Positions 39,023 to 47,605 of a stretch of DNA of 64,000 bases are shown in pieces. Made by a program: the position numbers and the translations under genes. Source of the stretch: Mycobacterium sp. E796. GTDB lineage: Bacteria > Actinomycetota > Actinomycetes > Mycobacteriales > Mycobacteriaceae. The first letter of the stretch is position 1. Each line of letters opens with the position of its first letter. The stretch lies in assembly GCF_001672815.1 (NCBI RefSeq), contig NZ_LZKK01000267.1, positions 32,837 through 96,836 of the forward strand. Reading direction: 5' to 3'. Under the pieces are notes generated by a model. That model did not search any database. It saw nothing but the letters and a program-made list of their open reading frames with translations, and was not told where the DNA came from.

Positions 39023-39774
39023 GGCTGAAGGCCTACGCGGCCACCACGACGCGCATCCTGCGTCAGCTGGCCGCCGACCACCGCAGCGTCGCGCTGATCC
39101 TGCTCGTGCCGATCCTGGTGATCACGCTGATGTACTTCATGTTCGAGAACGCCCCGCACCGCCCCGGCACCCCGTCCCCGTTCAACAACGCCTGCCTGAT
39201 CCTGCTGGGCCTGTTCCCGCTCTTCGTGATGTTCATCATCACGTCGATCACCATGCAGCGCGAGCGGGCCTCCGGGACGCTGGAGCGCATCCTGACCACG
39301 CCGCTGCGCCGGCTGGATCTGCTCATCGCCTACGGCACCGCGTTCTCCATAGCCGCTGCGGCGCAAGCGATCCTGGCCTGCATCGTGTCGTTCTGGTTGC
39401 TGGGTTTCGACACCGCGGGTAGCCCGGTGTGGGTGTTCGTGATCGCCATCGTCAACGCCGTGCTGGGTGTCGGGCTGGGCCTGCTGTGTAGCGCCTTCGC
39501 GCGCACCGAGTTTCAGGCCGTGCAGTTCATCCCGCTGGTGATGGTCCCGCAGCTGCTTTTGGCCGGCATCATCGTGCCCCGGGCATTGATGGCGCACTGG
39601 CTGCAGTGGATCAGCAATGTGCTTCCGGCGAGCTACGCGCTGGAGGCGCTGCAGCAGGTGGGCACGCACAGCGAACTCACCTACATCGCCGTGCGCGACA
39701 TCGTTGTTGTGATGGGTTTCGCGCTCGCGGCGCTGTGCCTGGCGGCGGCGACACTGCACCGGCGGACGCCCTAG
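38956..39774 (+). CDS. ABC-2 type exporter permease, DrrB-like
   Basis: A 272-residue membrane protein with six helices and the family segment QRERASGTLERILTTPLRRLD between helices 2 and 3. Near the C-terminus NVLPASYALEALQQV is the ABC-2 signature. I chose the ATG at 38956 (MSVTGGRVPV), which overlaps the ATPase gene by 67 bases; the first 25 residues are not membrane-like, so a later start near 39015 is possible. The last codons fall within a tandem repeat (39765-39874). Confidence 0.88.
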   Translation: MSVTGGRVPVHHQAQHEAPGRLGLKAYAATTTRILRQLAADHRSVALILLVPILVITLMYFMFENAPHRPGTPSPFNNACLILLGLFPLFVMFIITSITMQRERASGTLERILTTPLRRLDLLIAYGTAFSIAAAAQAILACIVSFWLLGFDTAGSPVWVFVIAIVNAVLGVGLGLLCSAFARTEFQAVQFIPLVMVPQLLLAGIIVPRALMAHWLQWISNVLPASYALEALQQVGTHSELTYIAVRDIVVVMGFALAALCLAAATLHRRTP

Positions 39775-39874
39775 TGGCGATCGCAAGCGCGGCCGAGCCG
39801 GGCGCAGCGGGTCGCCACGGACGCCCTAGTGGCGATCGCAAGCGCGGCGGAGCCGGGCGCAGCGGGTCGCCACG
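39765..39874. repeat. Two tandem 55-bp hairpin units at the permease stop
   Basis: Units 39765-39819 and 39820-39874 differ by one base as read. Each contains the sequence GACGCCCTAG, the permease's final codons plus stop, followed by a hairpin with arms GTGGCGA and TCGCCAC (39774-39818 and 39829-39873). The hairpin type, with an AAGCGCGGC..GAGCCGGGCGC core, resembles intergenic repeats of mycobacteria. The second unit ends 12 bases before the TetR start, so it may attenuate or process the mRNA. Confidence 0.8.
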
Positions 39875-39886
39875 GAGGGCCATAGC

Positions 39887-40510
39887 ATGACGGCTATCAA
39901 CACGGGCCGGAGGCGGCCCGGGCGACCGGCGGGCAGCTCGGATACCCGCGAGCGGATCCTGACCAGCGCCCGAGAGCTGTTTGCCCGCAACGGTATCCGT
40001 AACACGTCGATTCGCGCGGTGGCCGCTTCGGCCGGCGTCGATTCGGCGCTGGTGCATCACTACTTCGGCACCAAGGAAAAGCTGTTCGCCGCCGCCGTGC
40101 ACATCCCGATCGACCCGATGGAGGTCATCGGCGCACTGCGCGAGGTGCCCGTCGAGGAGCTCGGCCACACCTTACCGTCAATGTTGTTGCCGCTGTGGGA
40201 CTCCGAGATCGGTACGGCGTTCGTCGCCGCGCTGCGGTCGATCCTGGCCGGCTCGCAGACCAACCTGTTTCGTTCGTTCATAGAAGACGTGATCGCGGTC
40301 GAAATGGGTCCCCGCGTCGACAATCCGCCGGGCACCGGTCAAATCCGCATCCAGTTCGTCGCCTCGCAACTGGTCGGCGTCGTGATGGCGCGCTACATCC
40401 TTGAATTCGAGCCGTTCGCGTCGCTACCGGCCGATCAGATCGCCGCAACCATCGCGCCGAATCTGCAGCGCTACCTTACCGGGGATCTGCCGGACGGGAT
40501 CGCGCCATGA
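39887..40510 (+). CDS. TetR-family regulator of the ABC exporter operon
   Basis: A 207-residue repressor. The N-terminal helix-turn-helix (about residues 18-65) reads NTSIRAVAASAGVDSALVHH with YFGTKEKLF, and the C-terminal domain is of the type common in Rv1685c relatives. It is co-directional with, and 112 bases after, the permease gene. The palindrome cluster at 38249-38282 is its likely target. Its 3' end overlaps the convergent Trm112-like gene by 35 bases. Confidence 0.9.
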   Translation: MTAINTGRRRPGRPAGSSDTRERILTSARELFARNGIRNTSIRAVAASAGVDSALVHHYFGTKEKLFAAAVHIPIDPMEVIGALREVPVEELGHTLPSMLLPLWDSEIGTAFVAALRSILAGSQTNLFRSFIEDVIAVEMGPRVDNPPGTGQIRIQFVASQLVGVVMARYILEFEPFASLPADQIAATIAPNLQRYLTGDLPDGIAP

Positions 40511-40691
40511 GCCGTTCGTGCTCGTCGTCGTCGACGTCGCGCGCCTCGTCGATCAGCAGCACCGGGATGCCGTCCTCGATGCGGTAGGCGCGGCGCAGCC
40601 GCGGGTTGTAGAGCAGCTCGTCCCCGATGAGCACCAATGGTCCCCGGTCGGCCGGACACACCAGGATGGCGAGCAGGGCATCGTCGAGCAT
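40476..40691 (-). CDS. Trm112-family small protein
   Basis: A 71-residue protein with the Trm112/YcaR pattern: ILVCPADRGPL at the N-terminus, LLYNPRLRRAYRIEDGIPVLL and then an acidic tail. In bacteria these small domains often partner methyltransferases or lipid A enzymes; only one of the usual zinc Cys is evident. The ATG at 40691 overlaps the stop of the large synthetase by one base (TGATG). Corresponds to Rv1684. Confidence 0.8.
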   Translation of the reverse strand: MLDDALLAILVCPADRGPLVLIGDELLYNPRLRRAYRIEDGIPVLLIDEARDVDDDEHERLMARSRPADPR

Positions 40692-43660
40692 CACTGCCCA
40701 CCGCTCAGTTCGGACCGCGCGGCCGGCGTCAGCTTGCGGAACTGCTCGCTGGTCGCGTCGAAGTACCACGCCTGGCGCCCCGCCTTCGGGATCCCGGCCG
40801 CGCGCAGCGCGCTGACGGTGGGACGGTAGGTGGCGCTGAGCGTCAGCTCTGGGCACACCTGCACGATGTCGGGCCCCACCCCGATGGGCAGGTCGCCGAC
40901 AGCCTCAGTCAAATCCGCTGCGGTGATGCTGGCCCCGGGCAACAGCGTCAGGGCAGCGACCGCCAACTGGCGGTCACCCACCGGGACGTTGTAGGTCACC
41001 GCGAGGTCGACCCCGTTGATGCAGCTCAGCGCGTCGGTGACCGGCTCGGCGAACACCAGCCCGCGCGCGGTGTGGACGACCGAGCCGCGCCGGCCCGCCA
41101 GCCAGTAGTCGCCGTCCCCGTCGCGGTAGAACAGGTACTCGGTGGAGATCCAGGTGTCGGCGGGGGCGAAGACCCCCCGCTTGACCGACGCGCTCGGATC
41201 GATCGGCCCGCGGGACTGGGCGAGCAGGACCCCCACCTGCAGGGGCTCGGCGCGCTGCACGAAGCCGCGGTCGTCCTCCAGGATCAGGTCGTGCTCCGCG
41301 TCGTAGGCCGCGAGCTCGACGCGCCCGACGCCGGGCAGGGGGCGGCCCTTGCTGCCTATCTTGGCGCCGGACACGTTGGCCAGCACGGCCTGTCCGTCGG
41401 TGGTGGCGAAGAATTCCACGACGTTGGCGGGCGTGAACGCGTCGAGCACCCGCTGCCACAAACCGGTCGGCATGCCCGAGCCAATGAACAGCCGCACCGG
41501 ATGGTTGCCGTGCAGCACGAACGCCGGATCGTCGACCACGTCGCGCAGCATCGCCCAGGTATAGGACACGACCGTCACGCCGTACTGGCGGATCTCCTGG
41601 ACGAAGCGCTTCGAGTCCAGACCGCGCGACAGCGCGATGCGGGTGCCGCCGACCACCGCGCCGCCGAGGCTGACCAGCAGGGCCGACTCGTGGTGCAGCG
41701 GCGTGAGGCAGTACACGGTGTCGCTGCGATCCAGGGCGGCCGTCGAAGCGGTCCCGAACGCAGACAGCGCCCACCGGTAGTTGGTGATCTGCTTGGCCAC
41801 CAGCTCGCCGCCGGCGGCGGTGAACGCGATGAACGCCAGGTCGCGCGCCAATCCCGGGTTGGGCCGGTACCACGCCGGCAGCGCGACCGCGTCCGGGTCG
41901 ATCTGTTCCATGTCGATGACGTCGCTGTCATGCGGCAGGTGCAGATCGCGCGACTCACCGCCACCGAGCACCAGGATCTGACCCGGCAGGTCGCGCGCCG
42001 CGTCGAGGTTGCTCGGGTCGGTGAGGATCTCGCTGACTCCCCCGAGCCGCACTGACGCAACCAGGTCGGCGTCAGGCCGCATCACCACGGCGACGGCGCC
42101 CAGCCGAGACAGCGCGGCGATGGCCACCAGGGCGCTGGGGCGGGTCTCCATCAGCACGCCGACCCGATCGCCCTGGCGCACCCCCACCTCGATCAGGCCG
42201 CGGACGACGTTGTTGATGCGCCGGTTGACGGCCTCGTAGGTGTGCACGCGCCCGTCGAACAGCAGGAATTCGCCCTGCGGGGCGTTGCGCGCCTGCTCTT
42301 CGATGATGCGGCCCAGCGAGATCCGGGTGTGGTCGTTGATCTGCCCGAGCCGCACCAGCCGGGGCAGCGTGCGGATGGTCTCGACGGCCAGCGTGCGCAT
42401 CGACTTGTTGGCCGCGACGACGGTGCTGGCCGCTCCGCGCACCGCCCCGATCGCCGCCTCGGAGACCTCACCGATGCCGTGCGTGATCCTCGAACTCATC
42501 GCGACACCGCTGTCGGTGTGCTCGATCGGCTGATCGGCCATCAGGTCGATGCCGCTCGGCTTGTCCCCGCCCGTCGACAGCCAGCGCACCCACTCGGCGA
42601 CGGTGGGCCAGCTCTCGCGCGCCGCCCGGGATCCGACCACCAGACCGAAATGCCCTGTGCGGATGAGGCGTTCGTAGACCTCGGCGTTCGGCGCCGCCCG
42701 CCGGATGCCACGCACCGAGGCCGGCTGCCCGATGTCGTCCACCTCGCCGACGAAGGCCAGCACCGGGCAGGTGATGTCGGTGAGCGTGACCATCTGGCCG
42801 TTGATCGCGAAGCCACCGGTCATCATGCGGTTGTGCGCGATGAACTGCTTGAGCAGCTCGGAGATCGCCGGGCCCGACCACGCGATCCAGCCTTCACGCT
42901 CGAGGAACCGGCGCTGTTGTTCGCGCGGCAGCAGCGCCTCGCGGTCGTGCAGCTGGCGCACGAAGTCCACCCGGGCCTTGGCCGTCTTGAGCGGGTCCAT
43001 CATCTGGAAGCCGGCGCGCGCCATCCAGCTTGGGATGGCCATCCGGCTGAAGACGTGGTCGGCCATGAAGTTCGCGGCCGGCGCGGCGAAGTTTGCCGGG
43101 ATGCCCATGGGCAGGGCGGCCAGGGTGTCCACCGGCGACCCGAAGGCGACGATGCTGGCGATATTCTTCGAACGGCGGTACGCCGCGGCCTGATAGCACC
43201 ACATCCCGCCCTGCGAATAGCCCACCAGATGCACATCGCTGCCGGTGACGTCCTTGACGGTGTCGACGGCCTGACTGAGCGCGACGATGTGGTCGGCCAA
43301 GTTGCGGCGCATGCCACCCTCGACCTTGTCCGGCGAACCGAAGTCGATGACCCAGGGATCCAGCCCCCCGGCGTGCAGGATCCCGACCGCGCCGTCTTCT
43401 TTCGTGACGTCCCACATGTCCGCCGACATCATCATCGGGTGGACCATCAGGACGGGCGGGCCCACCGGCGGCTGCCCGGGCCGGCTGTCCGGGGGAAAAT
43501 ACCGGCGCAGCTTGTACATCGGGACGCTCTCGACGATCTGGGACGGCGACGGCACCGTGCCGGTTTCCAAGCCCCCCAGCCGCAAGACCTCTAACCCGTT
43601 TTGTGCCGTGGCGACCAGCCGTTCGACCGGACGCGTGACCATCGAAAAATTGAGATCCAC
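40691..43660 (-). CDS. Fusion of PhaC-like alpha/beta hydrolase and acyl-CoA synthetase-like domain
   Basis: A 989-residue protein matching Rv1683. The N-terminal half (about residues 1-350) is an alpha/beta hydrolase resembling PHA synthase or lipase, with nucleophile elbow VGYSQGGMWC and a late TGHFGLVVGS His. The C-terminal half (about 430-989) has the ANL fold: FFATTDGQ in the A5 position and DGDYWLAGR at A8. The usual phosphate loop TSGTTGxPK is replaced by FTAAGGELVAKQ, so adenylating ability is doubtful. Rv1683 has been linked to lipid-droplet (triacylglycerol) metabolism. I chose the GTG at 43660 after GGGAG (VDLNFSMVTRP). Confidence 0.9.
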   Translation of the reverse strand: MDLNFSMVTRPVERLVATAQNGLEVLRLGGLETGTVPSPSQIVESVPMYKLRRYFPPDSRPGQPPVGPPVLMVHPMMMSADMWDVTKEDGAVGILHAGGLDPWVIDFGSPDKVEGGMRRNLADHIVALSQAVDTVKDVTGSDVHLVGYSQGGMWCYQAAAYRRSKNIASIVAFGSPVDTLAALPMGIPANFAAPAANFMADHVFSRMAIPSWMARAGFQMMDPLKTAKARVDFVRQLHDREALLPREQQRRFLEREGWIAWSGPAISELLKQFIAHNRMMTGGFAINGQMVTLTDITCPVLAFVGEVDDIGQPASVRGIRRAAPNAEVYERLIRTGHFGLVVGSRAARESWPTVAEWVRWLSTGGDKPSGIDLMADQPIEHTDSGVAMSSRITHGIGEVSEAAIGAVRGAASTVVAANKSMRTLAVETIRTLPRLVRLGQINDHTRISLGRIIEEQARNAPQGEFLLFDGRVHTYEAVNRRINNVVRGLIEVGVRQGDRVGVLMETRPSALVAIAALSRLGAVAVVMRPDADLVASVRLGGVSEILTDPSNLDAARDLPGQILVLGGGESRDLHLPHDSDVIDMEQIDPDAVALPAWYRPNPGLARDLAFIAFTAAGGELVAKQITNYRWALSAFGTASTAALDRSDTVYCLTPLHHESALLVSLGGAVVGGTRIALSRGLDSKRFVQEIRQYGVTVVSYTWAMLRDVVDDPAFVLHGNHPVRLFIGSGMPTGLWQRVLDAFTPANVVEFFATTDGQAVLANVSGAKIGSKGRPLPGVGRVELAAYDAEHDLILEDDRGFVQRAEPLQVGVLLAQSRGPIDPSASVKRGVFAPADTWISTEYLFYRDGDGDYWLAGRRGSVVHTARGLVFAEPVTDALSCINGVDLAVTYNVPVGDRQLAVAALTLLPGASITAADLTEAVGDLPIGVGPDIVQVCPELTLSATYRPTVSALRAAGIPKAGRQAWYFDATSEQFRKLTPAARSELSGGQ

Positions 43661-43816
43661 CGCTGCTCCCTGACTCTTGACAGCTCCGCCATCATGGCAC
43701 ACCGGCGTTCCCGGCGGTTCTGGTCAGGCTGTTTGCCCGGGGGCGGCCCAGCGCGGCTCGATGGGGGCATCGAATTAGTCGAGCCCGTAAATTCTTCGGC
43801 CGCTCCGCGCCGCTTC

Positions 43817-44149
43817 TTAGGCGCCGAATCCCAACGGGTCGCTGTCGGCCATGCGCCGCAGGCGCTGCGCCATGCTGCGGTCCTCCGCCGCATACTCACG
43901 GTGGCGAGCCGCATGTTCGCGGTACTCGTCCGCGCGCAGATCGCCGCGCTGGGCCGCGTCGTCATACGCGTTCGCGGTTCGCTCGTGACTGTCCGCCGAA
44001 TTATCCAGGCTGTTCGCCGCGGATCGCTGCGCCGCCCTCGCCAGCCGCCGCGCCTGCTCGGCCCGCTGGCTCGCGCGCAACGCGTCCGCGAGGCCCCATG
44101 CCCCGGGACCAGATTCGGCCTGGAGTCCATCGTGTGCGCTGACCATCAT
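43817..44149 (-). CDS. Small Arg/Ala/Glu-rich helical protein, unknown
   Basis: A 110-residue hydrophilic protein, helical and probably coiled-coil over residues 25-100, with repeated AxxRxxxA patterns (ASQRAEQARRLARAAQRSA, then REHAARHREYAAEDRS). It resembles small stress-associated mycobacterial proteins in style, but I do not recognise a family. The ATG at 44149, doubled with 44146, follows AAGGAAGGA. A sequence fitting a SigF/SigB-type promoter (GTTT, 14 bases, GGGTCA) lies at 44174-44197 just upstream, giving a short leader. Confidence 0.7.
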   Translation of the reverse strand: MMVSAHDGLQAESGPGAWGLADALRASQRAEQARRLARAAQRSAANSLDNSADSHERTANAYDDAAQRGDLRADEYREHAARHREYAAEDRSMAQRLRRMADSDPLGFGA

Positions 44150-44173
44150 CCGGTCCTTCCTTGAGCGCAGGAT

Positions 44174-44197
44174 TGACCCGGTCGTCGCGGCTGAAAC
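44174..44197 (-). promoter_or_regulatory. SigF/SigB-like promoter for the coiled-coil gene
   Basis: Read on the minus strand: GTTT, 14 bases, GGGTCA. The mycobacterial stress-sigma consensus is GTTT with about 15 bases then GGGTAT, so five of six -10 bases fit. The -10 box ends 24 bases before the ATG at 44149. Confidence 0.45.
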
Positions 44198-44283
44198 CGA
44201 TCCGAGCCGACGAATCGGCGAAGGATGACTTGCGTTGCCGCCCATGGCTTAGCGCCACCCCTGGCCCGGCGCGGAATTGGATG

Positions 44284-44307
44284 GTTAGCCCCCACGAATC
44301 CGGGTAT
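44284..44307 (+). promoter_or_regulatory. SigF/SigB-like promoter for the GMC/GH15 operon
   Basis: GTTA, 14 bases, GGGTAT; the -10 matches the stress-sigma consensus exactly and the -35 differs in one base. It would give a leader of about 330 bases before the ATG at 44642. Confidence 0.4.
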
Positions 44308-44641
44308 TACACCCGAGCGCAGGGTTTGCGACGCATGCCTGCATGCCGTCACGACCACTTCGGTTGAAACACGCAGCTGGGCGCTAACTGGTCCTCTGGG
44401 CAGCTACCTCGACTCGACTCTGAGCGGCGTCGTAGGGGTAGCCGTCCGAGCGTGTTTCCCTGCGGGAGTGAGGTGCCCCGATGGGCAGACGGCGGGTTTC
44501 CCCCACGAGGGCCTCTTGGCGCGGAACGTCGACACGACTCACCGGTTCAGGACGCTGTACCCGCGTTCGCCACCAGACAGCTCGCCACCGGATTCGGCCC
44601 GGGCCGCCCAGGCCCGGCCGACGGCACGAAGGGAAAGTCAA

Positions 44642-45124
44642 ATGATGTTGCTGGACAACGCCGGACGGCGCCGGGGCGGCGGAGCGGGGCAGGTGGCCGA
44701 GCTCGCCTTGTACGACGTCGCGCACGGTCGCTTCGAACGTTCCCTGTCGGGACTGACGGCAATCGCGGCAGTGGTCACCACGGCGGAAATCTATTTCGAG
44801 CATTACAAGGCCAGCTTCGGCAACAAATGGATGTGGAGCCCGATCGTCGTCACCCCGCCGGTGGTCGTCGCCGGAATCGGCGGGGTTTTCTCGCGACGCT
44901 GGGCCAAGCTCTGGCTCCCGATCACCGCGGGCATCTACACGGCCAACGGCCTGATGGGTGAATACCTGCACGCTCGCGGCGTTGCGCGCAAACCGGGCGG
45001 GTGGAAGAACGCGTCCTACAACGTGCCGATGGGCCCGCCGATCGCTGCGCCCGGATTGATGTGCATGGTCGGCGGGATGGGACTGCTGGCCTCGATCCTG
45101 CGCCGGGAACGGTTCCGGCGATAA
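44642..45124 (+). CDS. Membrane protein, first gene of the GMC operon
   Basis: A 160-residue protein with about three hydrophobic helices (near residues 36-55, 70-90 and 128-150). A conserved-looking hydrophilic loop, ARKPGGWKNASYNVPMGPP, lies between the last two helices. The family is unknown to me. It starts at ATG 44642 and ends 25 bases before the gluconate-dehydrogenase-subunit-like gene, so it may anchor or supply quinone access for the oxidoreductase. Confidence 0.7.
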   Translation: MMLLDNAGRRRGGGAGQVAELALYDVAHGRFERSLSGLTAIAAVVTTAEIYFEHYKASFGNKWMWSPIVVTPPVVVAGIGGVFSRRWAKLWLPITAGIYTANGLMGEYLHARGVARKPGGWKNASYNVPMGPPIAAPGLMCMVGGMGLLASILRRERFRR

Positions 45125-45149
45125 CGACGGATTGCGAGGGACTTTGACT

Positions 45150-45893
45150 ATGGCCGATATCTCTCTCCCCGACCACCTGCCCAACCTGCGCCCCGACCGC
45201 CAGCCGCCGCACCCGTCGTGGCTTCCGAAACAACGCCGCGGCACCACGCCCCAAATGATCGGGCGCTACCCCGATTTCGACGTTCTTCAGACCGCCGACT
45301 CGTGGGACGACGCCACCCGCAAGGTGGTGCTGGCCCGGCTGGAACCGCCCGGTCCCCTCCGGTTTTTCACCGCCGAGCAGGAACCCTGCCTGCGTGCGTT
45401 TTGTGACACGGTGCTGGCACAGGACGGCGAGCCGCGGGTGCCGGTGGCCGAGTCGGTCGACGGCAAGCTCGCCGACGGGCGCCTGGACGGCTACCAGTAC
45501 GCCGACATGCCCGACGACCGAGACACCTGGCGACTGGTCCTGCGCGCACTCGACGAGACGGCGGCCCGCCGCTACGGCAAGACCTTCGCCGAAGCCGAGC
45601 CCCACGCCCGCGAAGCGATCATCGAGCAGTTCTCGCAGGGCCAGCTGGAGGGCGGGGCGTGGGAGCGCCTGAACGTCAACCGCGCCTGGTCGGTGTGCAT
45701 GCGAATGACACTGTCGGGCTTCTACTCCCATCCCTGGGCCTGGAACGAGATCGGCTTCGGCGGGCCGGCCTACCCGCGCGGGTTCATGCGTCTTGGCGGT
45801 GCGACCGGGCCGGCCGCGGCGCGCGAGCCCTTCGAAACCCCGGGCGCCACCGACGAGGACCCGGTCGAAGTCGTACAGAACGGCGAGATCTGA
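45150..45893 (+). CDS. Gluconate 2-dehydrogenase subunit 3-like protein
   Basis: A 247-residue protein with the subunit-3 (gamma) pattern: FFTAEQEPCLRAFCDTVLAQD, ADGRLDGYQYADMPDDRDTWRLVL and a late FYSHPWAWNEIGFGGPAYPRG segment typical of the family. In membrane gluconate or fructose dehydrogenases this subunit stabilises the FAD (GMC) subunit and usually has a Tat signal; none is visible here. ATG at 45150 after GAGGGA. The stop overlaps the next gene by one base (TGATG), consistent with a stoichiometric complex. Confidence 0.82.
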   Translation: MADISLPDHLPNLRPDRQPPHPSWLPKQRRGTTPQMIGRYPDFDVLQTADSWDDATRKVVLARLEPPGPLRFFTAEQEPCLRAFCDTVLAQDGEPRVPVAESVDGKLADGRLDGYQYADMPDDRDTWRLVLRALDETAARRYGKTFAEAEPHAREAIIEQFSQGQLEGGAWERLNVNRAWSVCMRMTLSGFYSHPWAWNEIGFGGPAYPRGFMRLGGATGPAAAREPFETPGATDEDPVEVVQNGEI

Positions 45894-47605
45894 TGGGTGA
45901 CTTCTGGCGAGGCCTGTTCAAGGGGGCGGTCGGTCCCAAGGACAACGATTCGCGTTTCCTGCTCGACGTGCACTCCCGCGACTTGCCCGGCGAGAAGACC
46001 ATGCGGCGCTTCCGCGACGACGACGAGGTGGACCTGGTCGTCGTCGGCGCCGGCGCCGGCGGCTCGGTGCTGGCGCAACGGCTGGCGCGCGCCGGGTGGC
46101 GGATCGTCATCCTCGAGGCCGGCCCGTTCTGGCACCCCGACGAGGACTGGGTGTCCGACGAGGCCGGCTCCCATTCACTGTATTGGACGCAGAAGCGCAT
46201 CATCGGTGGCGACGACCCGATCGAGCTGGGCAAGAACAACTCCGGGCGCGGGGTGGGCGGCTCGATGGTGCACTACGCCGGCTACTGTCCGAGGTTCCAC
46301 CCCAGCGACTTCGCCACCCGCACCCTCGACGGGGTCGGGGCCGACTGGCCCATCCGCTACGAAGACGTGCTGCCCCACTACGAGCGCGTCGAGCTCGAGT
46401 TGCCGGTCGCCGGCCAGGACTGGCCATGGGGCCACAAACACCGCTATTCCTTTGCCCCCCATCCTATTTCGGGGGCGGCCGCCAAATTGTGGCGCGGCGC
46501 GATGAAACTCGGCATCGAGATGCGTGTCGGGCCCGTCGGCATCGTCAACGGCACCTTCGGCAACCGCCCGCACTGCATCTACCGCGGCTACTGCCTGCAG
46601 GGCTGCAAGGTCAACGCCAAGGCCAGCCCGTACGTCACGCACCTGCCCGACGCGCTGGCCCACGGCGTGGAGATCCGCGCCAACTGCATGGCCGCCCGCG
46701 TCGAACTCGACGAGAACGGCGCGGCGCGCGGGGTGGTGTACTACGACGAGGTGGGCGGCGCCGAGCGCCTGCAGCGCGCCAAAGCCGTTGCCGTGGCGGG
46801 ATACTCGATCGAAACCCCGCGCCTGCTGCTGAACTCGGCCAGCGACCGCTTCCCGAACGGGCTGGGTAACAACGACGATCAGGTCGGGCGGTACGTGATG
46901 GTGCAGGGCGCCACGCAGTCCGCAGGCCGGTGGCCTGAGGAGCTGCGCATGTACAAGGCGCCTCCCCCCGAGGTGTCCTCCGAGCAGTTCTACGAAACCG
47001 ACCCCGATCGCGGCTTCGCCCGCGGCTTTTCCATCCAGACCGTGTCGCCCATGCCCATCGGCTGGGCCGAACACGTGATGGCCGACGGGCACTGGGGCCG
47101 CGCGCTACGCGAGTACATGCGCGACTACAACCACTGGGCCACCATCGGGGTGCTCAACGAGCTGTTGCCTCGGCCGGACAATCGGGTCACCCTCGCGGAC
47201 GAGACCGACCCGTACGGCATCCCGGTGGCCCGGTTCGACTACTCGCTGTGCGACAACGACAGGGCCAACATGGCCTACTCCACCAAGGTGATCAAGGACA
47301 TCCTGCGCGCGGGGGACGCCCAGGACGTGGTGACCGTCGAGCGCTACGCCCACCTGATCGGTGGCGCCCGCATGGGGACCGGCCCGCAGAATTCGGTGGT
47401 CGACTCCGACCACCGGGTGTGGGGCATGCCGAACCTGTTCCTCGCCGACGGGTCGGTCTGCCCGACACAGGGCTCGGCCAACCCGGCCCTGACGATCATG
47501 GCGCTGGCCTCGCGGCTGGCCGAGCGCTTGGCGACCGGAAAGATCAGCGCCGCGGCGCCCGGCGGCAGCCGCCCGGTCCGGTCCGAGGCGGCGGCCCGTG
47601 GCTGA
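45893..47605 (+). CDS. GMC-family FAD oxidoreductase
   Basis: A 570-residue flavoprotein predicted to oxidise a polyol or sugar. The FAD motif VVVGAGAGGSVLAQRLARAG is near residue 51. GRGVGGSMVHYAGYCPRF, a CIYRGYCLQGCKVNAKAS Cys segment and the C-terminal LADGSVCPTQGSANPALTIMA are typical of gluconate/glucose dehydrogenase large subunits. No signal peptide is seen, so it may act on the cytoplasmic side or ride with a partner. It is translationally coupled to the subunit-3-like gene and overlaps the GH15 gene. Confidence 0.9.
   Translation: MGDFWRGLFKGAVGPKDNDSRFLLDVHSRDLPGEKTMRRFRDDDEVDLVVVGAGAGGSVLAQRLARAGWRIVILEAGPFWHPDEDWVSDEAGSHSLYWTQKRIIGGDDPIELGKNNSGRGVGGSMVHYAGYCPRFHPSDFATRTLDGVGADWPIRYEDVLPHYERVELELPVAGQDWPWGHKHRYSFAPHPISGAAAKLWRGAMKLGIEMRVGPVGIVNGTFGNRPHCIYRGYCLQGCKVNAKASPYVTHLPDALAHGVEIRANCMAARVELDENGAARGVVYYDEVGGAERLQRAKAVAVAGYSIETPRLLLNSASDRFPNGLGNNDDQVGRYVMVQGATQSAGRWPEELRMYKAPPPEVSSEQFYETDPDRGFARGFSIQTVSPMPIGWAEHVMADGHWGRALREYMRDYNHWATIGVLNELLPRPDNRVTLADETDPYGIPVARFDYSLCDNDRANMAYSTKVIKDILRAGDAQDVVTVERYAHLIGGARMGTGPQNSVVDSDHRVWGMPNLFLADGSVCPTQGSANPALTIMALASRLAERLATGKISAAAPGGSRPVRSEAAARG

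Larger units (their letters stand above)
44150..44641. other. Divergent control region between the coiled-coil gene and the GMC operon
   Basis: About 490 bases without a supported gene. It holds two promoter-like elements pointing outwards (44174-44197 and 44284-44307). The remaining 330 bases before the first operon gene form an unusually long leader; I see no convincing riboswitch or terminator in it. Short open frames here lack ribosome sites and family resemblance. Confidence 0.45.

Noticed and set aside
39765..39874. CRISPR-like array
   Set aside because: Only two contiguous units with no spacers; it is a tandem duplication containing a hairpin.
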